From Pseudomonas flavescens (GTDB taxonomy: Bacteria > Pseudomonadota > Gammaproteobacteria > Pseudomonadales > Pseudomonadaceae): DNA of 64,000 nucleotides. The stretch lies in assembly GCF_013408425.1 (NCBI RefSeq), contig NZ_JACBYV010000001.1, positions 1,612,001 to 1,676,000 on the forward strand, in the 5' to 3' direction. Shown here one piece after another: positions 51,766 to 61,210 of this stretch (its first letter is position 1; the number at the start of each line of letters is the position of its first letter). The position numbers and the translations under genes are program-made. The notes under the pieces are model-generated. The model made no database searches, was not told the DNA's origin, and was given only the letters and a program-made list of their open reading frames with translations.

Positions 51766-54144
51766 ATGGCTTCGCGCAAAACCTCCACCCCGAAATCCTC
51801 CGCCGCCGACAGCGCCTATCTGAAAAGCGATAGCGCCGCCGCTGCGGCGCCGCCTGCCGGAACCGGCAAGGCAGTCATCGAACAGAAGCGTGCCACCGGC
51901 GAAACCGTCGACGCCATGCCGCACAACGCCAACAAGGCCGATGAATACGGTGAGGCCTCCAGCAAGCCGCGCCAGGGCGCTGCGGTCGGCTGCCCCTTCA
52001 GCGTGGGCGCCAGCACCGTCAGCGAGACCAATACCAACGAGAAGACCGGTGACGCGCCCGAACAGGGCGTCAATGCCGCCAGTGGCCATTTGCCGAGAGT
52101 CCGTGCCGACAGCGGCGGCCAGGGCATGACCACCAACCTCGGCGTGCCCATCGCGGACAATCAGAGCTCGCTCAAGGCGGGGCTGCGTGGCCCGGCGCTG
52201 CTCAAGGACTTCATCCTCCGCGAGAAGATCACCCATTTCGACCATGAGCGGATTCCGGAGCGCATCGTCCACGCTCGCGGCTCGGCAGCCCACGGCTACT
52301 TCGAGAGCTACGATTCGCTGCAGGACCTGACCTGCGCCTCGCTGTTCGCCGAAGCCGGCAAGCAGACTCCGGTCTTCGTGCGTTTCTCCACCGTGGCCGG
52401 CGAGCGTGGCTCCAAGGACACCGCCCGTGATGCCCGTGGTTTCGCGGTGAAGTTCTACACCGACCAGGGCAACTGGGATCTGGTGGGCAACAACATCCCG
52501 GTGTTCTTCATTCAGGACGCGATGAAGTTTCCCGACCTGGTCCATGCGGTCAAACCCGAACCCCACCACGGCATGCCGCAGGCAGCGTCGGCCCATGACA
52601 CTTTCTGGGATTTCATCTCGCTGATGCCGGAGTCGGCGCACATGATCATGTGGGTCATGTCCGACCGCGGCATCCCGCGTAGCTACCGGATGATGCAGGG
52701 CTTTGGCGTGCACAGCTTCCGTTTCGTCAACGCCGCAGGGGAATCGCACTTCGTCAAATTCCACTGGAGCCCGAAGCTCGGCACCCACTCCCACGTGTGG
52801 GACGAGGCGGTGAAGATTTCCGGCGCCGACCCGGACTTCCACCGCCGCGATCTCTGGGAAGCCATCGAGGCCGGCGAGTACCCGGAATGGGAGCTGGGCG
52901 TACAGGTCATCTCCGAGGCCGAGGCGGAATCCTTCAGTTTCGACATTCTCGACTCGACCAAGCTGATTCCCGAGGAACTGGTACCCGTGCGCCCGATCGG
53001 TCGCATGGTACTGAACCGCAACCCGGACAATTTCTTCGCTGAAACCGAGCAGGTGGCCTTCTGTACCGCACATGTGGTGCCAGGCATCGACTTCAGCAAC
53101 GACCCGCTGCTGGCCGGGCGCATCCACTCCTACGTGGATACCCAGATCACTCGCCTGGGTGGTGCCAACTTCCAGGAGTTGCCGATCAATGCCCCGGTTG
53201 TGCCGGTACACAACAATCAACGCGACGGCATGCATCGGCAGACCATCCACCGTGGTCGGGTGGCCTACGAGCCGAACTCCCTGGCGGGTGGCTGCCCGTT
53301 CCAGAACGGCGAGATGGGCTTCGTCCCCTTCCCCGAGCCGATTCAGGGTGACGAAGTGCGTGGCAAGCCAGAGAAGTTCGCCGAGCACTACAACCAGGCC
53401 AGCCTGTTCTTCAACAGCCAGGCGGACCACGAGCAACAGCACATCATCGATGCGCTGCGCTTCGAATTGAGCAAGGTGACTGTGCCCGGTATTCGTAACC
53501 GTACCCTGGCGATGCTGCGCAATATCTCGGAAACCCTGGCCCAGGGCGTCGCCGATGGTCTCGGCATGCCATTGCCGGAGCCGTTGCCAAAGGCCAACCC
53601 GCAGCCCATAGCGGCTGAAATAGAGGACTCTCCTGCCCTGTCGCTGCTGGCACGACCAGGCGATGGCAGCATTCGTACCCGCCAGGTGGCGATTCTTCTG
53701 GCTGCCGGTGTAGACGCCACTTCATTGCAAGCGGTGTCTAGCGCCCTGCAGGCCGAAGGCGCGGTGGTACGCCTGGTTGGCCCACGGGTAGGTCCGTTCA
53801 ACGCCGCTGACGGCAGTGTCATCGAAGCCGACTGCTCGCTGGAAAACCAGCCGGCACCGCTCTTCGATGCGCTGGTGGTACCCGATGGCCAGGATGCCAG
53901 CACCGCATTGCAAGCGGATGGGCGCGCGCTGGAGTTCGTGCGTGACAGCTTCCGCCACGGCAAGAGCATTCTCGCCATCGGTGCCGGCACTCAGTTGCTC
54001 GAGAAAGCCGATGTGCCGCTGCAGAGCGCGCCTGCCGGGGTCTACGAAGGCAGCAGTGCGGATCAGGCGCTCATCGATCAACTGATCGCCGGTATCGCCC
54101 AGCACCGCCACCCATCCCGCGAGACCAACCCACCGCAAGTCTGA
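51766..54144 (+). CDS. katE: Large-subunit catalase HPII
   Basis: 792-residue large-subunit catalase that disproportionates hydrogen peroxide. The distal His169 is in [11 protein letters not shown] and the haem Tyr in [15 protein letters not shown]. The C terminus (about 640-780) is a DJ-1/flavodoxin-like domain ([11 protein letters not shown] ... [13 protein letters not shown]). ATG 51766 follows GAGG by 8 bases. The N-terminal arm before the catalytic His is about 40 residues longer than in E. coli HPII. Often RpoS-dependent in relatives; no clear RpoS box was identified. Confidence 0.94.
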   Translation: MASRKTSTPKSSAADSAYLKSDSAAAAAPPAGTGKAVIEQKRATGETVDAMPHNANKADEYGEASSKPRQGAAVGCPFSVGASTVSETNTNEKTGDAPEQGVNAASGHLPRVRADSGGQGMTTNLGVPIADNQSSLKAGLRGPALLKDFILREKITHFDHERIPERIVHARGSAAHGYFESYDSLQDLTCASLFAEAGKQTPVFVRFSTVAGERGSKDTARDARGFAVKFYTDQGNWDLVGNNIPVFFIQDAMKFPDLVHAVKPEPHHGMPQAASAHDTFWDFISLMPESAHMIMWVMSDRGIPRSYRMMQGFGVHSFRFVNAAGESHFVKFHWSPKLGTHSHVWDEAVKISGADPDFHRRDLWEAIEAGEYPEWELGVQVISEAEAESFSFDILDSTKLIPEELVPVRPIGRMVLNRNPDNFFAETEQVAFCTAHVVPGIDFSNDPLLAGRIHSYVDTQITRLGGANFQELPINAPVVPVHNNQRDGMHRQTIHRGRVAYEPNSLAGGCPFQNGEMGFVPFPEPIQGDEVRGKPEKFAEHYNQASLFFNSQADHEQQHIIDALRFELSKVTVPGIRNRTLAMLRNISETLAQGVADGLGMPLPEPLPKANPQPIAAEIEDSPALSLLARPGDGSIRTRQVAILLAAGVDATSLQAVSSALQAEGAVVRLVGPRVGPFNAADGSVIEADCSLENQPAPLFDALVVPDGQDASTALQADGRALEFVRDSFRHGKSILAIGAGTQLLEKADVPLQSAPAGVYEGSSADQALIDQLIAGIAQHRHPSRETNPPQV

Positions 54145-54160
54145 TACCCGCACCATCCTT

Positions 54161-54185
54161 GCCCGGCACCCGCCGGGCTTTTTTT
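54161..54185 (+). terminator. Intrinsic terminator of katE
   Basis: 7-bp stem GCCCGGC / GCCGGGC with an ACCC loop and seven T. Confidence 0.9.
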
Positions 54186-54241
54186 GCCCTGATCCGCGGC
54201 GCGGATCGACGCAACCCGCCAGAGTGCAGTTGACATGAAAA

Positions 54242-54260
54242 CGCCCGGCGATACCGGGCG
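54242..54260 (-). terminator. Intrinsic terminator of acuI
   Basis: Read on the minus strand, CGCCCGG / CCGGGCG with a 5-base loop is followed by TTTT. It lies 24 bases beyond the acuI stop and faces the katE terminator. Confidence 0.85.
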
Positions 54261-54283
54261 CTTCGTTCACAAAGCCGCTGACG

Positions 54284-55276
54284 TCAGTCCAGCCTGACCA
54301 GTATCCGCCCGACCTGACCACCTTGCAGAATTCGCTCGATCGCCTCGGGCAACTGCGCCAACCCCACTTCGCTGACCAGATCATCGAGGTTCGGCAGTTT
54401 CCACTGCAGCGACAGCTTGTCCCACATCGATGCCTTGACCACCAGTGGCAGCTCGACCGAGTCGACGCCCAGCAGATTCACACCACGCAGGATGAAGGGC
54501 AGCACGCTGGCCTGAAATTCGACGCCCGCAGTCAGCCCGCAGCAAGCGACGCTGCCGCCGTACTGGGTGGCCTTGAGAACGTTGAAGAGGATGTCGCCCC
54601 CGACCGTATCCACCGCACCGCTCCATTGTTCGCGCAGCAGCGGTCGATCGGAGCCTGCCTGCAGCTCGAGACGCGGAATCACCTGGGTGGCACCGAGGCG
54701 GGTCAGCAGTTCGCTTTCCTGCGCCTTGCCGGTCGCCGCCGTCACCTGATAGCCCAGCTTGCTCAGCAACATCACCGCGATGCTGCCCACACCGCCCGTA
54801 GCGCCAGTCACCAGCACCGGACCGTCGTCCGGGGCTAGACCGGCACGTTCCAGCTTGTCGACGCACAGGGCGGCAGTCAGGCCTGCGGTACCGAGAATCA
54901 TCGATTCACGCAGTGACAGCCCCTGGGGCCGCTTGATCGCCCAGCCGGCGGGAATACGGATGTATTGGCCAAAACCGCCAGCGGTATTCATGCCGAGGTC
55001 GTAGCCGGTGACGATCACCTCGTCGCCCTCGTTGAATTCCGCGGCGCTGGAATGCTCCACCACACCCGCCGCATCGATGCCCGGGGTATGCGGGTAATGA
55101 CGGCTGACACCCCGCTGCCCACTGGCCGAGAGCGCGTCCTTGAAGTTGAGAGAAGAGTACTGAACGCGGATCAGCAGCTCGCCCGCCGGCAAGTCGGCGA
55201 CATCGCGCTCGACCACCTGCTGGGCGAAGGTGCCACTTGCATCCGGGGCTGCCTGTAGAGCGAAAAAACTCGTCAT
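54284..55276 (-). CDS. acuI: Acrylyl-CoA reductase (NADPH), AcuI/YhdH type
   Basis: 330-residue medium-chain dehydrogenase/reductase without zinc ligands. It reduces toxic acrylyl-CoA to propionyl-CoA. Features seen are the NADPH loop TGATGGVGSIAV (about 153-164) and the YSSLNFKDALSASG segment near residue 40. The start at 55276 has AGGAGG five bases upstream, a strong site; a five-codon longer form is not needed. It follows sohB on the same strand after 37 bases. Confidence 0.92.
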   Translation of the reverse strand: MTSFFALQAAPDASGTFAQQVVERDVADLPAGELLIRVQYSSLNFKDALSASGQRGVSRHYPHTPGIDAAGVVEHSSAAEFNEGDEVIVTGYDLGMNTAGGFGQYIRIPAGWAIKRPQGLSLRESMILGTAGLTAALCVDKLERAGLAPDDGPVLVTGATGGVGSIAVMLLSKLGYQVTAATGKAQESELLTRLGATQVIPRLELQAGSDRPLLREQWSGAVDTVGGDILFNVLKATQYGGSVACCGLTAGVEFQASVLPFILRGVNLLGVDSVELPLVVKASMWDKLSLQWKLPNLDDLVSEVGLAQLPEAIERILQGGQVGRILVRLD

Positions 55277-55313
55277 CCAAACCTCCTTCATCCGCCTTGG
55301 CGGAACGTAGCGG

Positions 55314-56333
55314 TTACCAGAAGCGTTGCTGACCGAGACGGCCTAGCCAGGTCAGTGCAAAGCGATCCAGCGCCACGCTGGCAGCCAGACCGACACGCTC
55401 CTGCAGGGATTTCTTCTGCACGAAGTGCAGTTGGAACAGATCGGCGTCGCGGGCACGCTCGGCCAGGTACTCGTCACTGGTTTTCAGCTCATCGACCAGC
55501 TGTTTTTCCAGTGCAGCCATGCCCAGCCAGACTTCGCCGGTGGCAATTTCATCGATCTCCAGCTGTGGGCGGTAGCGAGCGACGAAGTTCTTGAACAGCT
55601 CGTGGGTGGTTTCCAGGTCTTCCTGAAACTTCTCCCGGCCCTTTTCGGTATTTTCGCCGAACACCGTGAGGGTGCGCTTGTATTCGCCAGCGGTCAGCAC
55701 CTCGAAGTCGATATCGTGCTTCTTCAGCAGGCGATTGACGTTCGGCAACTGGGCGACCACGCCGATGGAACCGAGGATGGCGAAGGGTGCGGAAATGATC
55801 TTCTCGCCAATGCAGGCCATCATGTAGCCGCCGCTGGCCGCGACCTTGTCGATGCACACCGTCAGCGGCACGCCGGCCTGGCGGATACGCGCCAGCTGCG
55901 AGGATGCCAGCCCGTAGCTGTGTACCATGCCGCCGCCACTTTCCAGGCGCAGCACGACCTCATCCTGAGGCGTGGCCAGGCTCAGCAGCGCGGTGATTTC
56001 GTGACGCAGGCCATCGGTCGCCGAGGCCTTGATGTCGCCATCGAAATCCAACACGTAAACCCGGGACTTCTGCTGCGGCTTCTTCTTGGCAAGTTTGGCC
56101 GACTTGGCTTCCTCCTTGCTCAGGGCCTTGAGTTGATCCTTGTCGAGGATCGACTGCTCCAGGCGCTGACGCAGTGCCTTGTAGAAATCGTTGAGTTTGA
56201 CCACCTGCAGTTGGCCACCACCACGGCGACCACGGCTGCGCACTGCGACGAGGGCGACCAGTACGACGATGAAGGCCACCACCAGCGTGACCGTCTTGGC
56301 CAGAAACCCTGCGTAATCAGCAAGAAACTCCAC
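55314..56333 (-). CDS. sohB: Inner-membrane peptidase SohB (S49 family)
   Basis: 339 residues: an N-terminal membrane anchor (about 12-32), a Lys/Glu-rich coiled stretch (about 60-90), and an S49 serine protease domain on the periplasmic side. The nucleophile is Ser167 (DKVAASGGYMMA), with the Lys partner probably in GEYKRTLTVFGENTEKG. Degradation of signal peptides or misfolded periplasmic proteins is the family role. It is probably co-transcribed with acuI. Confidence 0.93.
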   Translation of the reverse strand: MEFLADYAGFLAKTVTLVVAFIVVLVALVAVRSRGRRGGGQLQVVKLNDFYKALRQRLEQSILDKDQLKALSKEEAKSAKLAKKKPQQKSRVYVLDFDGDIKASATDGLRHEITALLSLATPQDEVVLRLESGGGMVHSYGLASSQLARIRQAGVPLTVCIDKVAASGGYMMACIGEKIISAPFAILGSIGVVAQLPNVNRLLKKHDIDFEVLTAGEYKRTLTVFGENTEKGREKFQEDLETTHELFKNFVARYRPQLEIDEIATGEVWLGMAALEKQLVDELKTSDEYLAERARDADLFQLHFVQKKSLQERVGLAASVALDRFALTWLGRLGQQRFW

Positions 56334-56446
56334 ACACTTCCCCTCTATCCAATCGATGGCCTCTCATAGAGACCTTGCGTTACCCAAGCATACCGGCGCC
56401 ACCTGGGCACGGCCAGACAGCTTCGCGGCTTTCAACGGATGCATGC

Positions 56447-56470
56447 CATACGAATTCAAACAAACGTATG
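56447..56470. promoter_or_regulatory. 24-base operator-like palindrome
   Basis: CATACG-N12-CGTATG in an AT-rich patch, just upstream of a good -35. A second nested inverted repeat (ACGAA...TTCA / TGAA...TTCGT) spans 56451-56479. The geometry suits a TetR-like or LysR-like dimeric regulator. Confidence 0.5.
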
Positions 56471-56478
56471 AATTTTCG

Positions 56479-56507
56479 TTGACAGCCTCGGGCCACCCTC
56501 CTACCCT
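56479..56507 (+). promoter_or_regulatory. Sigma-70-type promoter of the histidine phosphatase gene
   Basis: A perfect TTGACA (56479-56484), 17-base spacer and TACCCT (56502-56507), 35 bases before the GTG start. The palindrome at 56447-56470 abuts it upstream. Confidence 0.55.
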
Positions 56508-56542
56508 CGGCAAACATTCAAGGTTCCCGGGTTGCAGCGGAC

Positions 56543-57241
56543 GTGGGCAGCATCTACCTGATTCGACATGGCCAGGCTTCGTTCGGTGCAGAGGATTACG
56601 ACGTTCTCTCGCCCTTGGGCGCGCAGCAGTCCAGCCTGCTTGGCAGCCACCTGGCGCAAACCGGGCTACGTCTTGATCGGGCGATCAGCGGCAACCTGCT
56701 ACGCCAGTCCCACACCGGGCGGTTGGTACTCGAACAACTGGAGCAGGCTCCTGCGCTGGAAACCGATCCGGCATTCAACGAATTCGATGCAGAGGGCGTT
56801 ATCCGCGCCCTGCTCCCGGCACTGCTACCCCATGAGCCGAAGGCCGTCGAGATCATGCGTGACGCCGCGCACAACCGCGCCGAATTCCAGCGCCTGTTCG
56901 TGCGGCTGCTGGAAACCTGGATAGGTGGCGATTACGACGCCCCGGCGCTGCAAAGCTGGCAGGCTTTCGTCGATCAGGTGGACGGCGGCTTGCAGCGCCT
57001 GCTCGGCAGTACAACATCCAGAGAGAAAATCGCCGTGTTCACCTCCGGCGGCACCATCACCGCGTTGCTGCACCTGCTGACCGGCATGCCGGTCGCCAGT
57101 GCCTTCGCGATGAACTGGCAAATCGTCAACACCTCGCTAAGCTGCCTGAAGTTTCAGGGCGAGCGGGTGACCCTGGCTTCGTTCAACAGCCACGCCCATT
57201 TGCAGCTGTTGAATACACCGTCGCTCATCACCTATCGCTGA
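56543..57241 (+). CDS. Histidine phosphatase (phosphoglycerate-mutase-like) family protein
   Basis: 232-residue cytoplasmic phosphatase. The catalytic RHG motif is at the very N terminus (IYLIRHGQASFG), and the second His region is near FTSGGTITALLHLLTG. The start is GTG 56543, the only start that includes the catalytic motif. Substrate unknown; placed at the head of an SCP2/kinase/SDR run with its own promoter. Confidence 0.87.
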   Translation: MGSIYLIRHGQASFGAEDYDVLSPLGAQQSSLLGSHLAQTGLRLDRAISGNLLRQSHTGRLVLEQLEQAPALETDPAFNEFDAEGVIRALLPALLPHEPKAVEIMRDAAHNRAEFQRLFVRLLETWIGGDYDAPALQSWQAFVDQVDGGLQRLLGSTTSREKIAVFTSGGTITALLHLLTGMPVASAFAMNWQIVNTSLSCLKFQGERVTLASFNSHAHLQLLNTPSLITYR

Positions 57242-57298
57242 GCTTCGGTCAACGTACCCGCGAGGGTGCAGAACACCCCGAAAACAAAGGAAACCACC

Positions 57299-57610
57299 AT
57301 GAGCGTCGCAGACATCGTCCAAACCATGCAGGCCAAGTTCAACCCCAGCGCCGCCGAAGGCCTGGACCTGGTCTTCCAGTTCAATATCGAAGATGCCGAC
57401 AACCACTACCTGATCGTCAAGGACGGTACCTGCGACGTCAAACAGGGCGACAGCCCGGACGCCAACGTCACGCTGATCATGGACAAGGAAACCTTCAAGG
57501 GCATCACCACCGGTGAAACCGACGGCATGCAGGCATTCATGGCCGGCAAGCTGCGCGCCGAGGGCGACATGATGCTGGCGCTCAAGCTGAGCGAACTGTT
57601 CCCGGTCTGA
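57299..57610 (+). CDS. SCP2 sterol-binding-domain protein
   Basis: 103-residue single SCP2 domain (a hydrophobic-tunnel lipid or acyl-CoA carrier). Typical pieces are FQFNIEDADNHYLIVKDGTC, VTLIMDKETFKGITTGE and GKLRAEGDMMLALKLSELF. ATG 57299 follows AAAGGA. It lies 57 bases behind the phosphatase gene and is closed by a terminator. It probably binds a fatty or acyl-CoA ligand used by its neighbours. Confidence 0.9.
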   Translation: MSVADIVQTMQAKFNPSAAEGLDLVFQFNIEDADNHYLIVKDGTCDVKQGDSPDANVTLIMDKETFKGITTGETDGMQAFMAGKLRAEGDMMLALKLSELFPV

Positions 57611-57635
57611 GACCGCAGCGACAGGTTCGGCAGCC

Positions 57636-57667
57636 AAAACCGGAGTCTTGCGATTCCGGTTTTTTTT
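57636..57667 (+). terminator. Intrinsic terminator after the SCP2 gene
   Basis: 9-bp stem AAAACCGGA / TCCGGTTTT with a 10-base loop, ending in a run of eight or more T. Confidence 0.9.
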
Positions 57668-57807
57668 CGTCTGCCAGGGACGCATCAGCGGCCTTGATCC
57701 GCTACCAACAGCCATATCGATAAGCCGGTGATGTGCTTGTGGCCCCGGGCCGGGCTGATTAGATTGGCCAGATCATCACCGCCAACGACAACTAGAAAGG
57801 GATAGGG

Positions 57808-58875
57808 ATGACACTCACCGACCGATCCAGTGCCATTCGCCAGGGCGAGGAACTCGACGCCACTGCCATCGACGTCTATCTCAAGGCGCATATGCATGGT
57901 TTGAGCGGCACACCGCAAATCAGCCAGTTTCCCGGCGGCGCCTCGAACCTGACCTACCTGCTGCGCTATGCCGATCGGGAACTGGTGCTGCGTCGCCCGC
58001 CGTTTGGCAGCAAGGCGAAGTCGGCCCATGACATGGGCCGCGAATTCCGCATTCTCAACAGGCTCCGTGACGCCTTCCCCTATTGCCCACAAGCCTTCGT
58101 GCACTGCACCGATCCGTCGGTCATCGGCGCCGAGTTCTACGTCATGGAGCGGGTCGAGGGCATCATCCTGCGCGCCGATCTGCCTGCCGAGCTGCAGTTC
58201 ACGCCTGCGCAGACCACCACCCTGTGCGAGAGCTTCATCGACCGTCTCGTGGAACTCCATCAGGTCGATTACGCCGCCTGCGGCCTGGCCGATCTCGGCA
58301 AGCCGGACGGCTACGTGGCGCGGCAGATCAGTGGCTGGAGCGAGCGCTACGATAACGCCCTGACACCCGACGCACCGCTCTGGCAAGAGGTCAGGCGCTG
58401 GTTGCAGGAGAAGATGCCGGCCGACCACCCGCAACCGGCAATCGTGCACAACGACTATCGCTTCGACAATGTGATTCTCGATCCTCAGGATCCCATGCGC
58501 ATCATCGGCGTGCTCGACTGGGAACTTACCACCCTGGGCGACCCGCTGATGGATCTGGGCAACACCCTCGCCTACTGGATCGAGGCAGACGACCCACCCG
58601 CCGTGCAGATGATGCGCCGCCAGCCGAGCAATGCCCCCGGCATGCTGACTCGCCAGGCCTTCGTCGATTACTACGCGCAACGCGCCGGCATCGAGATCGA
58701 GTGCTTCGACTTCTATTACATCTACGGCCTGTTCCGCCTCGCCGGAATCGTTCAGCAGATCTATTACCGCTACTACCACGGTCAGACCGCCGACAAGCGC
58801 TTCGCCTCATTCGTGCAGATGAACGCATTGCTGGAACAGATGGCTCTTGGGGTCATCGCTCGCTCGTCACTTTGA
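57808..58875 (+). CDS. APH-family phosphotransferase (ACAD10/LvaA-like)
   Basis: 355-residue aminoglycoside-phosphotransferase-fold kinase. The catalytic loop is H214-N-D216-Y-R-F-D-N221, and the metal Asp237 lies in GVLDWELTTLGDP. The early nucleotide loop is FPGGASNLTYLL. This subgroup resembles ACAD10 and LvaA, which phosphorylate hydroxyacyl-CoA, rather than drug kinases; no resistance role should be read into it. It is followed by the SDR gene after 24 bases. Confidence 0.85.
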   Translation: MTLTDRSSAIRQGEELDATAIDVYLKAHMHGLSGTPQISQFPGGASNLTYLLRYADRELVLRRPPFGSKAKSAHDMGREFRILNRLRDAFPYCPQAFVHCTDPSVIGAEFYVMERVEGIILRADLPAELQFTPAQTTTLCESFIDRLVELHQVDYAACGLADLGKPDGYVARQISGWSERYDNALTPDAPLWQEVRRWLQEKMPADHPQPAIVHNDYRFDNVILDPQDPMRIIGVLDWELTTLGDPLMDLGNTLAYWIEADDPPAVQMMRRQPSNAPGMLTRQAFVDYYAQRAGIEIECFDFYYIYGLFRLAGIVQQIYYRYYHGQTADKRFASFVQMNALLEQMALGVIARSSL

Positions 58876-58899
58876 CGTCACCCATTCAGAGAGGCTCAC

Positions 58900-59667
58900 A
58901 TGTCCAAGACCCAGTTGTTCGACCTCGATGGCAAGATCGCCTTCGTATCCGGTGCCAGCCGCGGGATCGGTGAAGCGATCGCCCATCTGCTGGCCCAGCA
59001 AGGCGCCCAGGTGATCGTCGCCAGCCGCAAGCTGGACGACTGCCAGACGGTGGCGGATGCCATCATTGCCAAAGGTGGCAAGGCAGTGGCGATGGCTTGC
59101 CACATTGGCGAGATGGAGCAGATCCAGGCGGTATTCGCACAAATCCGCGAGCGCTTCGGCCGCCTCGACATTCTGGTCAACAACGCCGCGACCAACCCGC
59201 AATTCTGCAACGTGCTGGATACCGATCTCGGCGCCTTCCAGAAGACGGTCGACGTGAATATCCGTGGCTACTACTTCATGTCCATCGAAGGCGGCAAGCT
59301 GATGAAGGAAAGCGGCGGCGGCAGCATCATCAACGTGGCATCGATCAACGGCGTATCACCGGGTGAGTTCCAGGGCATCTATTCGGTCACCAAGGCTGCC
59401 GTTATCAGCATGACCAAGGTGTTCGCCAAGGAATGCGCGCAGTTCGGCATCCGTTGCAACGCCCTGCTCCCCGGGCTCACCGATACCCGCTTCGCCTCGG
59501 CGCTGACCAAGAACGAGACGATCCTCAACTTCGCCCTGCAGCGCATTCCGCTCAAGCGCGTCGCCGACCCGAGCGAAATGGCCGGCGCGGTGCTCTACCT
59601 GGCCAGCGACGCGTCGAGTTACACCACCGGGGTGTCGCTGAATGTCGACGGTGGCTTCCTGTCCTGA
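58900..59667 (+). CDS. Short-chain dehydrogenase/reductase
   Basis: 255-residue classical SDR. The cofactor loop is GASRGIG, the structural NNA is at about 90, and the catalytic Ser/Tyr/Lys are in VASINGV and YSVTK. The Asp/Arg pattern after strand 2 (ASRKLDD) suggests NADP(H). It is probably co-transcribed with the APH-type kinase; a hydroxyacyl substrate is plausible. Confidence 0.92.
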   Translation: MSKTQLFDLDGKIAFVSGASRGIGEAIAHLLAQQGAQVIVASRKLDDCQTVADAIIAKGGKAVAMACHIGEMEQIQAVFAQIRERFGRLDILVNNAATNPQFCNVLDTDLGAFQKTVDVNIRGYYFMSIEGGKLMKESGGGSIINVASINGVSPGEFQGIYSVTKAAVISMTKVFAKECAQFGIRCNALLPGLTDTRFASALTKNETILNFALQRIPLKRVADPSEMAGAVLYLASDASSYTTGVSLNVDGGFLS

Positions 59668-59678
59668 GGCTACGCGCC

Positions 59679-60326
59679 TTACTGCCAGTCCTGCAGCGCC
59701 TGGTGGGCGGCCTGGTTCATCGGCTGGGCCAGCAACCCGGTAGGCGTCAGGCTGATGTTGAATACCGCCCCATCGGCCATCGGCAGATAGGTTACACGGC
59801 GGGCCTGGGCATCGAACATGAACAGATCATGCTGGCCCAGGCGCAGCCAGCGCCACAGATCGACGCCATACAGGCTCTGGGTCAGCTCCACCTGGGTGTA
59901 GCGAGCCTGGCTCTGCTGCTCGATGGCCAGGAAACGGCTGTTGAGCTTCTCCAGGCGATAGCCCGGCTCGAGGCCGATCAGGTCCGCCAGCCCCTTCCAT
60001 TGCAACAGGCGCGCATCCAGCTGCCACAGGTCGCCCTCCAGATTGACGCTGCGCTGGGCAGCGCCCTCGGTGATATCGACCTGATAGACATTGCCCGCAC
60101 GATGAAAACTCAGGGTCAGCAGTGGCTTGTCCGCCGGCCATGGTTCGTAACGGCTCAGGTCGTAGGCCACCAGCCCGACCAGCACTGCGGCGAGCAGAAA
60201 TACCAGCCCGCAGGTGCCGCGTAGCCAGGCCAGGAACCAGCGCCCGCCGAACAGGATACGCACCGCGACGAAGAGCACCAGCAACGCCAGCAGAGCCGTC
60301 GCCCAGGCAAGACCGTTGTACTGCAT
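59679..60326 (-). CDS. Hypothetical membrane-anchored protein
   Basis: 215 residues: two N-terminal transmembrane helices (about 7-26 and 36-56), then a periplasmic domain of about 155 residues (PWPADKPLLTLSFHRAGNVYQVDITEG ... RLEKLNSRFLAIEQQSQARYTQVEL). Its stop lies 11 bases from the opposing SDR stop. Often labelled 'multidrug transporter' in databases, but nothing here supports that. Function unknown. Confidence 0.75.
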   Translation of the reverse strand: MQYNGLAWATALLALLVLFVAVRILFGGRWFLAWLRGTCGLVFLLAAVLVGLVAYDLSRYEPWPADKPLLTLSFHRAGNVYQVDITEGAAQRSVNLEGDLWQLDARLLQWKGLADLIGLEPGYRLEKLNSRFLAIEQQSQARYTQVELTQSLYGVDLWRWLRLGQHDLFMFDAQARRVTYLPMADGAVFNISLTPTGLLAQPMNQAAHQALQDWQ

Positions 60327-60424
60327 GGAATCAATTCCTTGTACGTGAAAATGTCGGCATTATGCGCAGCGCATTCGCATGCGAATAGCGCCGACACCGC
60401 ACAATCGGATACAGGTCGCCTTTT

Positions 60425-61210
60425 ATGTCCCTCCCGTTCGAAATGGCCGTCGATCCCACGACGTTGCTGCTGCTCGCCCTGGTTGCCTTCATCGCCGGAT
60501 TCATCGACGCCATCGCCGGGGGCGGCGGCCTGCTGACCATTCCCGCGCTGCTCACCACCGGCATGCCACCGCACCTGGTGCTGGGAACCAGCAAACTCTG
60601 TGCGACCTTCGGCTCCGGTACTGCGGGCTATACCTTCTATCGGCGCAAGCTGTTCACCCCGGCCAAGTGGCGCAACGCGATGATCGGCACGGCCATCGGC
60701 GCCATTGCCGGTGCCGTGCTGGTGCACTGGATGCCTGCGGAGTGGATCAACAAGATGCTGCCGGTGGTGGTGTTCGCCTGCGGCCTCTATCTGCTGTTCG
60801 GCAAGACCCCCAGCGCTCCGCTGGACGCCGACCTGCCGATCGCTAAAAAACGCCAGTGGCCGCAGAGCCTGACCCTGGGTTTCTACGACGGCGTGGCCGG
60901 CCCAGGAACCGGTGCGTTCTGGACGGTCAGTACGCTGCTGATGTACCCGCTGGATCTGGTCCGCGCGAGCGGCGTGGCGCGCTCGATGAACTTCATCAGC
61001 AATGCCTGTGCGCTGGCGGTGTTCATCGCGGCGGGTCAGGTAGCCTGGGTGCTGGGGCTATGCATGGGCTTCTCGCTGATGGCCGGCGCCTTTCTCGGCG
61101 CGCGCACCGCCATAGGCGGCGGCTCCCGGTTCATCCGCCCCGTGTTCATTCTGGTGGTTCTGGGGCTGACTACGCGGCTAGTCTGGCAGCACTGGTTCAG
61201 CGCGGCCTAA
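60425..61210 (+). CDS. TSUP-family membrane transporter (TauE/SafE, YfcA-like)
   Basis: 261 residues with about eight helices. The two repeat halves carry the family's Gly/Pro loops ([28 protein letters not shown]). Family members export sulfite, sulfonates or other organic anions; the substrate is not readable here. It is divergent from the preceding membrane gene. Its last 33 bases overlap the end of nudC on the other strand. Confidence 0.88.
   Translation: MSLPFEMAVDPTTLLLLALVAFIAGFIDAIAGGGGLLTIPALLTTGMPPHLVLGTSKLCATFGSGTAGYTFYRRKLFTPAKWRNAMIGTAIGAIAGAVLVHWMPAEWINKMLPVVVFACGLYLLFGKTPSAPLDADLPIAKKRQWPQSLTLGFYDGVAGPGTGAFWTVSTLLMYPLDLVRASGVARSMNFISNACALAVFIAAGQVAWVLGLCMGFSLMAGAFLGARTAIGGGSRFIRPVFILVVLGLTTRLVWQHWFSAA

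Noticed and set aside
57808-58875. Aminoglycoside resistance kinase
   Set aside because: The APH fold is present, but the context (SDR, SCP2) and ACAD10/LvaA-like features point to a metabolic kinase.
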